Source of the DNA: Certhia americana
Lineage: Eukaryota > Chordata > Aves > Passeriformes > Certhiidae
Length of the DNA: 64,000 nucleotides
Assembly (NCBI GenBank): GCA_018697195.1
Contig: CM031879.1
Location: 33,430,541 to 33,494,540, forward strand
Direction of reading: 5' to 3'
Below, piece by piece: positions 1 to 10,641 of the stretch. Positions within the stretch are counted from its first letter, which is position 1. Every line of letters starts with the position of its first letter. The translations under genes and the position numbers were made by a program. A model generated the notes under the pieces. The model was not told the DNA's origin. It saw only the letters and a list, made by a program, of their open reading frames with translations, and did no database searches.

Positions 1-3000
1 ATGCATCCTGTCCTAACAGCCACCACCTACAAAATTTTACAGTGGTGAATCATTTCACCACCAACAGTGCAAAAGAGTTTAACCTAACCATAAAAAGAAC
101 TCCTTCCAGCCAGCTTGGATTAAATGCCTACATTTTCTACATTCACCTGATAACAGTCAATTTTACAGGTCTAAGTATGAGGATCAAGTCCCACAGCTCC
201 AGTGCCAGTTGCAGTGTGGCAGGAAGGGAATGTCCTACAGGAGATAGGTGTGATAGGAGTGCTACCATTTAGCTCTGAAATTAAATACTGACTGAGGTAC
301 TCAAGGTCTCCCTTCTCATGGAGCAAGGCTCAAGTTTACTTAATTCTACTTCTGTTATCTCATCTGCAGGGTATTCAAAGCTATCTACTCTGCTTCTAGA
401 AACAAGCCCCTGATTCATCCTCAGTGAACGCTGGAGCAGCTGGTTACCCTTGGAATAATGAAAGACTAAATAGCCTTAGTGAAAAGGAAGACATTAAGAT
501 ATGCATCACATCTGGCTTCAGTTGGATCTTCATTGAAACATTTGAATTTGCCAGGTATTTGGATCCAGAGCACTGCTGGAGCCAGATATCTTGCAGGAGC
601 AGGTCTGAAAATCTCATGAGATCCCCAACAACAAATAAGGTACTGATATACCAAGCTATTTGCAAAATGGTAAAACTTCCTCAAAAGTATTGTCCTTCAG
701 TATTAGAGAAGGTTATCTACACCCACAAGGTCCTTTGATTTTCTTCAGTGCTACTGGATGGCTAAATGGCTATGGCAGGAAATTGATAAAATAATACCTA
801 CTTCTTTAAGCAAGTGACCAGTGATCTGTATTCCTCCAATGAGCTCAGGTGAATGTAGAAAACCTTTTGTGAGCCACATGGCTATTATGGTATGTTATTC
901 CTAGGAACAAAATCACAGGCCCTTAAATGGTTCCATCCAGCCCAAAATGAAGCACCGGTAGCTTTGCCAAGACATACACTAATTCATAACTCTTGGCTGC
1001 CTTTTGCCTTCAGCTGCTTCCCTCTGTGCTTGTCCCCTGCCTGGAGATGCAGTGATATACTAAAGGTGATGGGAGGGCTTTGCTCTGTTCCTCTGTGCTG
1101 CCTAGTCTCCTTCCTTCCTCCTTGCTGCTGTGTCCTGCTCTGCCCACGCAACCCCTTCCCAAACAGCTTCCCTCCCTGCCTCCCTCATCAATGTTTCCCC
1201 AAGATGTTCTCTAAGGGAGTGCACCTCCCAGGCTAGATCTGCTGTGTGGAAGGGGTGGAGGAGGGGAATGTATCCAGGGAGAAGGACTTAGCAGAAAGGG
1301 CAGGTTAAAACAATTTTGGCTGCATTAGGCTGTTTGTAGTGGTGATCCTCGCTCCCTCCTCTTCAGTGCTGAAGCAACATACAAAACCCCCAAGAAAGCA
1401 TGTGTAAGACTGGAGGGGGCTGAGGCCAGCACCATGACATCTGCCCTGTGTTAGCAGGCACAATTCAGAGGTTATAATGCTTCTAACTCTTGTATGGGCA
1501 AGCAGTCCATATCTCTGTCAGCTTAAGGGCATATGAGTCTTATTCAGAGGTTCAGACAACTTGGCCTTGTCAGTGCCATTATACATGGCATTTATTGAAC
1601 CATAGTACCACAAAATGGTTTGGGTTGGTCTGAACCTTAAAGACCACATATTTTCAAATCCCCTACCCTGGGCAGGGATACCTTCCCTAAAAACCAGGTT
1701 GCTCAGAGCCCCATCCTGGCTTTAAACACCTCCAGGGATGGGGAAGTGAAGAATTTCTTCCTAATAGCTAATCTGAATTTACTCTAAGTTTAAAATCATT
1801 ATTTCTTGTTCTTTCATTACAGACCCTGGTAAAGAGGCTTTGTCTGTCTTTCTTATAAGCCCCCTTTTATACTGAAAGGCAGCAAAAACATGTCTCCAGA
1901 TCCTTTTCCAGGCTGAACAGCCCCATCTCTCAGACTTTCTTCATAGGAGACGTGTTCTGTCCCTCTGACCATTTTCCTGGCCCTTCTCTGAATCTGCTGT
2001 AGCAGGGCAATGCCTTTTTTGTCCTGGGGATCCCAGAGCTGGGTGCAGGGTTCCAGGTGAGGTCTCACCACAGCAGAGCAAAGGGGCAGAATCCCCACCC
2101 TCACCCTGCTGGCCACACTGCTTTAGATGCAGCCCAAGATACACTTGGCTTTCTGGGCTGCAAGTGCACACTGCTGGCTCATGTCCAGTTTTTCATCTAC
2201 CAATATCACAAGTCCCTCTTACCATTGTTCATATGCAAGGCTCACATTTAATAGCAGGGAATTATCTGTTATTCCATAACATTGGTTTGTGGAAATGCCT
2301 GTGTGGAAGAGCATTTCAGGAGGAAATTTGCTCAGGGAGGGAGGTTTCCTCTGCAGTGTCCCTAGTGCCCAGACGGGATGTAGCCACAGCTACAGCACCT
2401 CTGGGTGTGCAGCCTTTGTCTATTTGCCAGTCTGCACTGCCAGCTACTCTGTGAGCTGCTGGGCTTTCTGCTTCTTTGAGAATCTTTTGGCTTGTGCTTG
2501 GAAGAAACAGACCCTGGTATCCTGAGGACTCAGGGACTGTGACTATCTTTGCTTGGGTAGCAGTGGGGGCAGAAAAGGTCCTTTACCCTGCCCTCTGGCT
2601 TGGTGCTAGTGCAGCTGCATGCAGTCTGCTCCAGAATGAATGTGATGCAGGGTTTGGGATTATTTTTTTTTAACCTGAGGCCATTAGTCAAAACACTTAA
2701 ACAATGAATTGACGCACACTGGAAACTCTTTTCATCCTGTCTGAGGAGCCAAGAGCAAAGTTATCGGATGTCATTCCAAGAATGTGCCTTTAAGGTTAAG
2801 AATGTGCAAAGTTTCTCGATGTCACAGTAAGTCTTGAAGATGCCTCACATTAAACATTTCCTGTTTCTGTTGCAAAATATGAAAAATGAACTGGGAAAAA
2901 AAGCAAGCTGAGAAGACCCTTGGGTCTGTCTTTTTAATAATTCACACAGACTGTGGCTGTACTTCCATTCTGGGCCAATATTTGGAGTGGATGGTCCATT

Positions 3001-5713
3001 TTCTCATATCAGCTCAGCACTGATGATTACTGTCAGATCCATTCACCCCTTAACTTACACTAAACAGCTAAGAAGGAATTGGTACGTGGACACACCCTGC
3101 CTAGGAACAGTTCTGTCCTGTCTCAATCCCCGTTGAAGCACAATTTAAAACTCTATTTCCAGGGAGAGCTACATGGGCCATTAATTAAACTATTTTCAAG
3201 CATAACTTTTTGCCACCATCTGCAATTTGTCTGGATGCTTGTTTGGTTTTCATTGAATATGCTGGACAATAGGAATGTTTTGGTAAGTCACTACAACACC
3301 ACTTGTGAGACCCTCAAGTCAGCTCCTATCTTTTTTCCTATTGCGTGATTTGCTTTGGTAGAAATGTGGTCATGGACCCATGTGACAAAAAGTCTACATA
3401 AGAGTGGACATCCCTGAATGTGTCCATTCCACATTCCATCAGTAACCTATGGTTTTTTGTTGGTTTTTTTTTTTTTTAAGGGAGATTTGATACACAAAGA
3501 AGAAACTGGAGCTCAGCTGCTGGCCATCATAAGTGAGGAAATGAGGAAGACAGCCTGAGCACTGATCCTGCTCTGCTCACGGTTGTACCCCACCGCTGAC
3601 TTTGCCCATGCTGGTAACTGCAGTGCAACACCATGATGGCCACAACCAGCCCTTGCAAGCAAGTGTAGTGGGCTTTAAGTTAATTTTGCCAGCTTCATGA
3701 CACGTGTAATGACCCTGTCTCACACACCACCTACCAATGACCCCCATGTCAGGACTGTGACAGCAGGGGAGACCAGTCTCATTGAGCTTTGTCCATGTAA
3801 CAATGACACTTGGCCACTTTATGGACCCATGATCTGATAGGGCTGGCAGTGGCTACTGTAGTCTTAGGGACTGCTAAGCTTTGCCATAATAATTGTGACT
3901 ATAAACTGACTGCCAGGTCAGTGAGAGTCATTCTGCAATATGGCCAACTGGGGAAAAAAAAAAAAAAAAAGAAAATACAGGTTTTGATTACTGAGTTTTA
4001 TCCAGAAAAATGTCTTTTAAAATTAAAACAGAGACATACTCTTTGTCTCAGGCCATGTCTGAGAATATGGAGCAAGATCTCTGTAGTCTATATAATCTGA
4101 AACTTGAAAAAGTACAGAAACGTACAAATCACAATATTTAAAAATTCTTATAACAAGCTTTGTGTCATGGAAATTGCTATTATGAATGTTATATTTGGGT
4201 CAGATTTCCATTCTTTTTCCGAGTTTATCTAAGATACTAATGTGTAAAAGAAAGTTCATTTAGCAGATAGGCAATAAAATTGTGTTAAATAAAATTACTA
4301 ATGCTGAAAATCTGGGTTGGCTTTTTAAGTCTGATATAGGGATATTAAAAGAGGCAGCTGAGACCAGAGTTTGCTTCCACTTCTCTACAATGGATTTTAA
4401 AATCAAAAAGAAAAAGATTCTCTCATAATAGAAATACTAAAATGGGGAAGAACACTCAGTAAGATAGATAAATATCCAGAAAAAAGGGCTGGAAATTTGC
4501 AGTTGGTAATTTAAAACAGAGTAAGCATTTTTCCCTCAGCTATTCCTTCTTATTTTGTTGCTGAGATTTTTAGGTCAATAACTCCCCTTGGAGAATTTTA
4601 CACTCCAAGTGGCTCATGTAAAGATCATATTACAATGTCTACTATGATGAAGCCATATGGGAGGGGAAGGCAGAGGAGATGATCCATAAACACAGTCAAG
4701 TCTATGGATTCTGGTCCTTCTGCACTTCATGGTTCCAGTACCTTCAGCACTCTTCACAACACAAAAAAAATCTGTATTAACCCTTTGACCTAAGCTATTT
4801 TTCAGCATTTGCACCCTCATGGATTTTTTTCATTTAAAGAAGACATGCATGTCAGAAGCAGTTAAGACTATATGACCTGTACCTACAGCAGAAGAGGAGA
4901 CTCCTCTAGTCTTGGTGCAATCCTGTTTATTTACTTTATACAAAATCCTGTTTCTCCAAGTAGAATAAGAAAGAAAACTACAACCCAACCAACAGTTTCC
5001 ATTGTGCACAATACCCACATCCTCTTTTAAAACACAAATCCCTCTTCAGCCATGGTTTCACAAAACAAAGCATTCGGCAACAATGCTGGCTTACACTGTT
5101 CCTGCTCCCAAGCTGTGAATTCAGTCAGGGAATTGCTCTGACTTCAGAAAAGTCTGGAACAAATGACCTGGTATTTTCTTAGGATGGGTAAATTTGCCAA
5201 CTCAATTCAAAAGGACCCCCAGCACAGCTGAGGAAATAGCAACAGCGCCAGATTTGTCTTTTTTCTCCAGTGCTCAAAGAAACTACATAGTTACTGAGCC
5301 TGTGTTTCTCCATAAATCCAGGCTCAAAGAAAATCCCTTGTCTCCAGATTGCCTCACCTCTCTTGTGTCCCAATGGGATGATGCAGACAAGTTCATGCGG
5401 GGAAAAGAGAAGCAACAAGTGCCCAGCAACTACAGAGTTGTCATTTCAGGGGAATTTCATTCAATGGAAGTTTCAACCAGAAAACAATATGATTCCTTAT
5501 TCAGGACCTAAATCCAAATGTTACCTTGAATATTCAGGTAATGTGGTCATAAAAGTCAGCAAAAGCAATGACAGCTATTTCATGAAAAATAACATTCACT
5601 GTGAAAATGTTTTCAGAATCATTACTGAATCATTACTGATCAGTACCAAATCATTATCATTTTGGTAATAATTTCAGAATCATTGACTGGTGTGTGGTTC
5701 TTCTGGAACTCAC
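1..5713 (-). other. Partial last-intron segment of PTPRR
   Basis: No coding exon recognised on either strand. It holds a CR1 copy (1600-2230), a T-run near 3463-3478 and an A-run of 18 near 3953-3970. Just past the 5714 donor is a small locally repetitive patch around 5615-5690, where an 11-base unit (cattactgaat) is duplicated and a related tcagaatcatt recurs. The expected final exon was looked for by its Q-loop and HHALCLYE codons and not found. Confidence 0.75.
1600..2230 (-). mobile_element. CR1-type LINE, 5'-truncated
   Basis: Plus-strand text from 1600 (aaaatggtttgggttgg, ccttaaagacc, aggttgctcagagcccc, tccagggatgggg, agaatttcttcctaa) is the reverse complement of the CR1 3' region. Beyond it, minus-strand codons around 1853-2116 give a decayed reverse-transcriptase C-terminal part (SAVVRPHLEPC, LWDPQDKK, QRRARKMVRG, YEESLRD). 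The element is therefore inserted in minus orientation, the same as PTPRR. The frame is open for about 87 codons, but the copy is truncated and diverged and cannot move on its own. The upper limit near 2230 is approximate. Confidence 0.9.
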
Positions 5714-5827
5714 CGATCCACTCGTAGCTGACAGACAATGCTCAATGCATCTACAACTCCCTCTTCCTTTAACTGCTGACAACCGATGGCCGTGGCAATA
5801 AAACATCCAGTTCTTCCTATACCAGCA
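5714..5827 (-). CDS. PTPRR: PTPRR exon: P-loop arginine and following helices
   Basis: A 114-bp exon, phase 2 in and 2 out (T, 37 codons, CG). The acceptor is attttgccctttcag, the donor GATCG|gtgagt. With the split serine the product is SAGIGRTGCFIATAIGCQQL, then KEEGVVDALSIVCQLRVD and a split Arg. S-A-G-I-G-R-T-G completes the phosphate-binding loop begun in the previous exon; the arginine binds the substrate phosphate. C-Q-L-R-x-D-R is a conserved motif of the family. The next exon should start with the remaining base of Arg and encode the Q-loop (QTSEQ) and the last roughly 30 residues; I do not find it between 1 and 5713. Confidence 0.97.
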
Positions 5828-7822
5828 CTGAAAGGGCAAAATTTAATTGGAGAATGAACTTCACAGATCAAGGAATTACATGGAAAACACTAAGTAGATA
5901 TGAAAACACAAAAAAATATGAAACATGGAATTGCTAGAACCCACAGTTCCTGGGTGCATGTCCAGCAAGGCCGACTTCTCAGCTCATTTTCATAGAGAGA
6001 AAGGAAATTGTGAACTGTTCCAGCAGTCCGGTTGTGGGTAATTGTGAGGCTTACATTTTTTCAGATTGCACACAAGTGTATGGTAAGAAAACCAAGCTTC
6101 ATTAGCACTACAAAATCTGAGTATTCTCTCAGTCCAAGCAAATGATGGAGATATGCACTGAAAATGGGGGGAAGCTAACCTAAAGACAAAATTCAGTAGG
6201 GTTTTATGTTTAAAGCCCTCAAAGTATAGAGGGGTTCTGCTAACCATACCTCTAACCATGAAGGCATAAAGGACCTAGACCCATGCTGATGAAGTTAATT
6301 CTCTCTCCTGTGATTCAGCAGCATGGTGAAGAATTTGGTGCCATAGCTCCCCAGGTTTTCTTGATGCCTGCTGGGAAACAGCCATTTTGGTATTATTTTT
6401 ATCCCTGAGGCCTCAACAGTTTTGAGAATCTCTGCCCCACTCTGTTTCTTGCTTAAGTAATGCAGAATTCAGTGCAGCTCATGGCTTGCATGCTGAATGT
6501 CATTAAAATTGGAGGAAAATAGTTAAAACATGAATTTGGGGTCCAGATCTTCATAGCCCTCTCACTCAGCCAAAAAGAGAAGAAACTGTCAGACTGGAAA
6601 ATGGACTGTGAGTTTTGTAGACCATAGTGTAGCAAATGTATAGATAGCTGAGTTATGACTGAAGAACTATGAATTTTAATCACTACTGGGATGATATCTT
6701 AATCACAATTGAGATTATATCTATCTTTAATCATTTAAAAATTCCTGCCCATGCTTACAGACCTTACTGTCATATCACTCATCTCAGAAAGACATCCCAG
6801 TCTTCTGAAGACCTTCATTACAGAAGATCGTACTAGAAAAAGAGCAGTCTCAATAGCCAGCCATAGATTTCTGCATTGTTAGGGAAACTACAATTCCTGA
6901 TAAATACAGCTGCATAAAATTTGGGAAAGTTGCTTATTCATCACAATCTAGTTTTCAAAAATTATGGGTGGTTCAAATCTGTCTTCCATTTCTCTAAATC
7001 ACCTAAACATGGATCTGGAAAGAAGTTGTTCAAGATGAAAAGTTCTGATTTAATGTACTTCTAGGAAAAAAAAGAAGTAGTATCCCAACTGTAAGAGCTG
7101 CATCATCACTGTTATGGGACAAACCAAGTAAGAAAACGCTGATTTTATTTTTACTTTCTAGTTTGCTTCATCTACTTCTTTCCACCAATATAACAAATCC
7201 AGTGCTACATTCTGTTATTTAAATTGCAACTCAGGGTAATGAATCAATATAAAGCAATAAAATAGAACTAAATTAGAATTATTAGAAGGTCATTCTCTAG
7301 TGCATTATAATTTGTGTGAGTAAAACTCTGTTCTTGAGTACTGAATAACACTTTGCTCTTGAATATCCAACTGTTTTTGTGAAAATGTTCACAAATTGTA
7401 GTAATGATGTGTTTTGGTCTCCAAATTTGTACCTGATGCTTGCTCTTCAAGACTGACTTGCTTTGCAGTATTTTAGCCTACTAGTCACCAGGCACTGCAT
7501 CTGAATTAGGTGTGTAATCATGCAACAAGACCAAAATTAAGCAAATCATAAATAAGAAACAAAAGAAAAATAATTTTTCCAACTGGTCTTTCAGAAGCAG
7601 AATTTATTAGCAGAAATAGAGAACAGTTCAGAACCAATCTGCTAACAAAGGAATTCTCTCCAAAACTGATATCCTCAAATATGAACTAAAAAAGTCAATT
7701 AACATGAAGAGGAAATGGGGAATGTTGCTCTTCCCCAAACACATTCTTTAGGAGGGCTATTTGATACAATTTGCTGTAGCCTTGCTTTAGGCAGTCACTT
7801 AAGAGAAGGACTGTCTAATTAC
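5828..7822 (-). other. PTPRR intron between the catalytic-Cys and P-loop exons
   Basis: 1,995 bp, GT-AG, phase 2. AT-rich single-copy sequence with no repeat family or RNA gene recognised. It interrupts the P-loop codon for serine. Confidence 0.9.
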
Positions 7823-7980
7823 CTGCAGTGCACAACGACAGGCCCTCTGCCTGGTGATTCCAGCCTGTCCTCTTCCACATCCAGCATAAGCTGCAGCAGA
7901 GGCTGAGCGCTGTCAGGGGTTTTGTGGTCTGGCCAGGATGTGTACCAGTAGTGCTTCACACTGCGGGACTGACTCCCTTG
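7823..7980 (-). CDS. PTPRR: PTPRR exon: WPD loop and catalytic cysteine
   Basis: A 158-bp exon, phase 0 in and 2 out (52 codons plus AG). The acceptor is ttgttttcag, the donor CACTGCAG|gtaatt. Translation includes VKHYWYTSWPDHKTPDSAQ, where W-P-D is the mobile loop carrying the general-acid aspartate. Then come LLQLMLDVEEDRLESPGRG and PVVVHC, ending at the nucleophilic cysteine of the signature motif. The intron cuts the signature right after the cysteine, inside the following serine codon (AG|T). Both catalytic residues are present, so the enzyme is predicted to be active. Confidence 0.97.
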
Positions 7981-9096
7981 CTGAAAACAACACAAAGATC
8001 CTACATGAACAACTGCATTCTTTTGATTTCTAACAATGTTATGGTAAAAAGACAGTAAAAACATTAAGAGAGGGTTAACAATTTTTTATATTAGACTTGG
8101 GGGATGTAACTGTGGATTGAACTGATGTGCTTCTAGAAACCACCTGAAAACCTGGTTGTTTCTCCATATGTGTAAGTTCTGTTTTGTCCATCTGACTACT
8201 GACTTCATGACTGTATTGTCAATAGAAAATTGTCAGAGGTCTATGATATATCAGCAACATCATCTAGAGAGAATAGCTTGATGTGGGCTTCTGAATTTAT
8301 AAATTATCATGTATTTCTACCTTTTAAGGTATTATTATCATAAGGGTCTGATACTAAAATTACAAGGATATTGAAGTTAAAGATGCAGAAGAACTGCCCT
8401 TCTAGATAAATAAGATACCTCAGTTTGTTCAGTTATTCTCTCCAACAGAGACGGCTACCACTTCAACAAAGGGCTAACTATGGGCTAGGGTAATTTGTAT
8501 TGAATGATATGACTTCTGCTCACTTCTCAATGCTGGGGCTGAAACACTCGACAAATTTTCCCAATACATTTATTTATTGTAATGCTCTGTCAGGAGTAGC
8601 AGGTCAATCTCATAGCATGGGGAGTTCACTCAGAAGAGGGGCATCTGTCTTATTTCACACAATTAATGTTTAGTGAGAACCAGGAAAGCATGAAGATTTC
8701 CTTATATACTTCTTGTGTTTTTAGCTTCTCAGATAGGTTATAGTTGCACTCAGTGCACAACATGAGCAGTGTATCTTTTTTTAGAACGATGCTCTGTTAG
8801 TTCTGTCATTACCTAGAGTCTCTTTACTTTGCCTTGGGAATGCTAAAAGAGCCCCAAAACAAATGCAATTCAGGAGAATGAAACTCGCGCTCATTTTTGA
8901 AGCCTTTTCTATTGCTAGCATGATACAAAGTGACAATGCAACAAGTATTCCAGTACTTCTGTCTCAACCCTACCTTGCAGCTTCATACCTCCTCCTGCAA
9001 AAATTAGACCCTTTTAAAAAGCCAACACTTTAATTTCATTTAACGCTAAAGAAAAAAGAGCACTATGAATGATGCTTCTCAGATGCAGATTATTAC
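7981..9096 (-). other. PTPRR intron (shortest complete intron in the window)
   Basis: 1,116 bp, GT-AG, phase 0. AT-rich; nothing recognised besides the splice sites. Confidence 0.9.
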
Positions 9097-9207
9097 CTTT
9101 ATTGTAAGCTGACGGACAGTGTAGTTTTTGCATTCTTGCACACTGTTAACAAGGACTTCAACCTTCCCATAGATTCCTCTTTTTTCTGGCCAATAAAGCA
9201 CACATTT
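9097..9207 (-). CDS. PTPRR: PTPRR exon: PTP domain, KCVLYWPEKRG segment
   Basis: A 111-bp exon, 37 codons, phase 0/0. The acceptor is cttgcattccag, the donor AAG|gtaata. It encodes KCVLYWPEKRGIYGKVEVLV, then NSVQECKNYTVRQLTIK. KC-x-x-Y-WP is a conserved surface motif of classical PTP domains; the rest forms the beta strands before the WPD-loop exon. NSVQEC and VRQLTIK differ from the mammalian residues I remember (ISVNEC, IRNLVLK), so this is one of the faster-evolving parts of the catalytic domain. The next exon starts QGSQSRSVKHYW. Confidence 0.96.
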
Positions 9208-9320
9208 CTGGAATGCAAGCATCAGGGTCATTAACAAACTGGATCCTGGAGCAATATTCATATCTAATTTTTACACAGAATGTATTTTTCTGCAAAATTC
9301 AGATGAATTCAACTGGAGTA

Positions 9321-9360
9321 TTATTTATGTCAGAAGTATTCCTACTTCTGACATAAATAA
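9321..9360. repeat. Perfect 18-bp inverted repeat with a 4-base loop
   Basis: Left arm 9321-9338 (ttatttatgtcagaagta), spacer ttcc at 9339-9342, right arm 9343-9360 (tacttctgacataaataa). The arms are exact reverse complements over 18 bases, and pairing stops at the next base on each side. In the PTPRR pre-mRNA it would form a strong hairpin about 115-155 nucleotides upstream of the 3' splice site of the 9097-9207 exon. Confidence 0.95.
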
Positions 9361-10020
9361 GATTTTGCAGAGTTCTTACTGAATGACTTAGACCTGGTTT
9401 TCAGGATCTGAGTTTTACACTATAGATCTCTTCCACAGTACAATTTGCACAGCTGTTTTTATTCTTAAAAGCTCAGTGAAGTTCAGTTATATGAATTATT
9501 TTCCACATTCAAAATTAAAGAGGGTTTTCTTTTCCTAGAAAACTCTAAAATTCAACTATTGAAGTTTTGTCTTTCCAAATGGGATTTCCTTCTGAATGAG
9601 AGATTCAGAATTTGTCCTCTGCTAACAAGACTTTTTATCCCATTGACTCTCCTGGGCTCTGATACAAGAAAGCATGTAAATGTGTCCTTAGATCTTACTC
9701 AACTCAATTGGACTTAATGTGCATGTTAAAGTATTTTAATGAACCTGAGTTTTTTTACTACGTAACTTTCTGGAAATCAGTGTTAAAAAAATTCTTCAGT
9801 CTTGCTAGAGCTACACAAAATTGTATGCAGAATTCTCAATGAATCAATAGTGTTCCACCATTTCAGCAGTTTATCTGACAAGCATCTACTAGAAAGGAGA
9901 TGAAGAAATAGTATTTAAAAGGCAAATAACTTTGTTTTTCCCTTGCAATAGTTTGCTTGCCTTCAGTATTCATTTCAATTAGAGTATCTCCACAGGCTAT
10001 ATGAAAACAAATTTTTTTTG

Positions 10021-10129
10021 TTGTATAAATACATGTATAAATGTATAAATTCTCTAGAAATGGACGGTTATTCCCTTAAGGATGTAAGGTGTTTGAAAGC
10101 CACATTTTCTGAAATAATGCTGACCAGTC
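10021..10129 (+). repeat. Diverged direct repeat, copy 1
   Basis: Shares ttgtataaatac at its start and a colinear block (tgtaaggtgt-tgaaag-cacatttt/c-ctgaaataatgctg) with 10550-10641. The copies differ by scattered substitutions and small indels, and similarity ends abruptly on both sides. The spacing is about 530 bp. I do not recognise a known repeat family; it could be an old local duplication or two insertions of one short interspersed element. Confidence 0.75.
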
Positions 10130-10549
10130 CAACTCACTCATTAAATAAAAAGACACCCCAACATTTAAAGGTAACCTTCTGTTTTAATATCCAATACACA
10201 GGTATAAAAAAGCCCCCAACCAACCAAATAAACAAACAAACAAAAAAACCCCAAACCCCAAGAGAACAGTTCTACAATAATAGGAATCCCAGAAAGACCT
10301 TGTTTGTATTTCCTCACAAACTCATGCTGAAGCAACTGGTATATTTGTAGATAGACAGTAGCCAACATTACGCAGCAAAATTAAACAATCCCTTTAATAT
10401 AATTAATTGCCATAAAGCAAAACTTCCTGTAAATACTGCTAAAAATGATTCAGAAAAAACAATCAGTGAAATGCAAGGCTTTATCACCAGGTGTGATATT
10501 TATGTTGCTACTTGATTACCCAATAGTGGATTGAACTGAATCACCTCAG

Positions 10550-10641
10550 TTGTATAAATACTTTTCTAAAAATAGATGCTCGTTACCTTAATAGTGTAAG
10601 GTGTGTGAAAGTCACATTTCCTGAAATAATGCTGGCCATTC
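10550..10641 (+). repeat. Diverged direct repeat, copy 2
   Basis: Partner of 10021-10129, in the same orientation, with the longest exact shared block ctgaaataatgctg at its right end. It lacks the extra atgtataaatgtataaa run found in copy 1. Confidence 0.75.

Noticed and set aside
892..1236. 114-codon plus-strand open frame
   Set aside because: Cys/Pro/Leu-rich product from a C/T-rich stretch, with no family resemblance and no supporting signals.
5657..5839. 60-residue minus-strand open frame over the P-loop exon
   Set aside because: It is an out-of-frame shadow of the real exon, which reads SAGIGRTGC in another frame.
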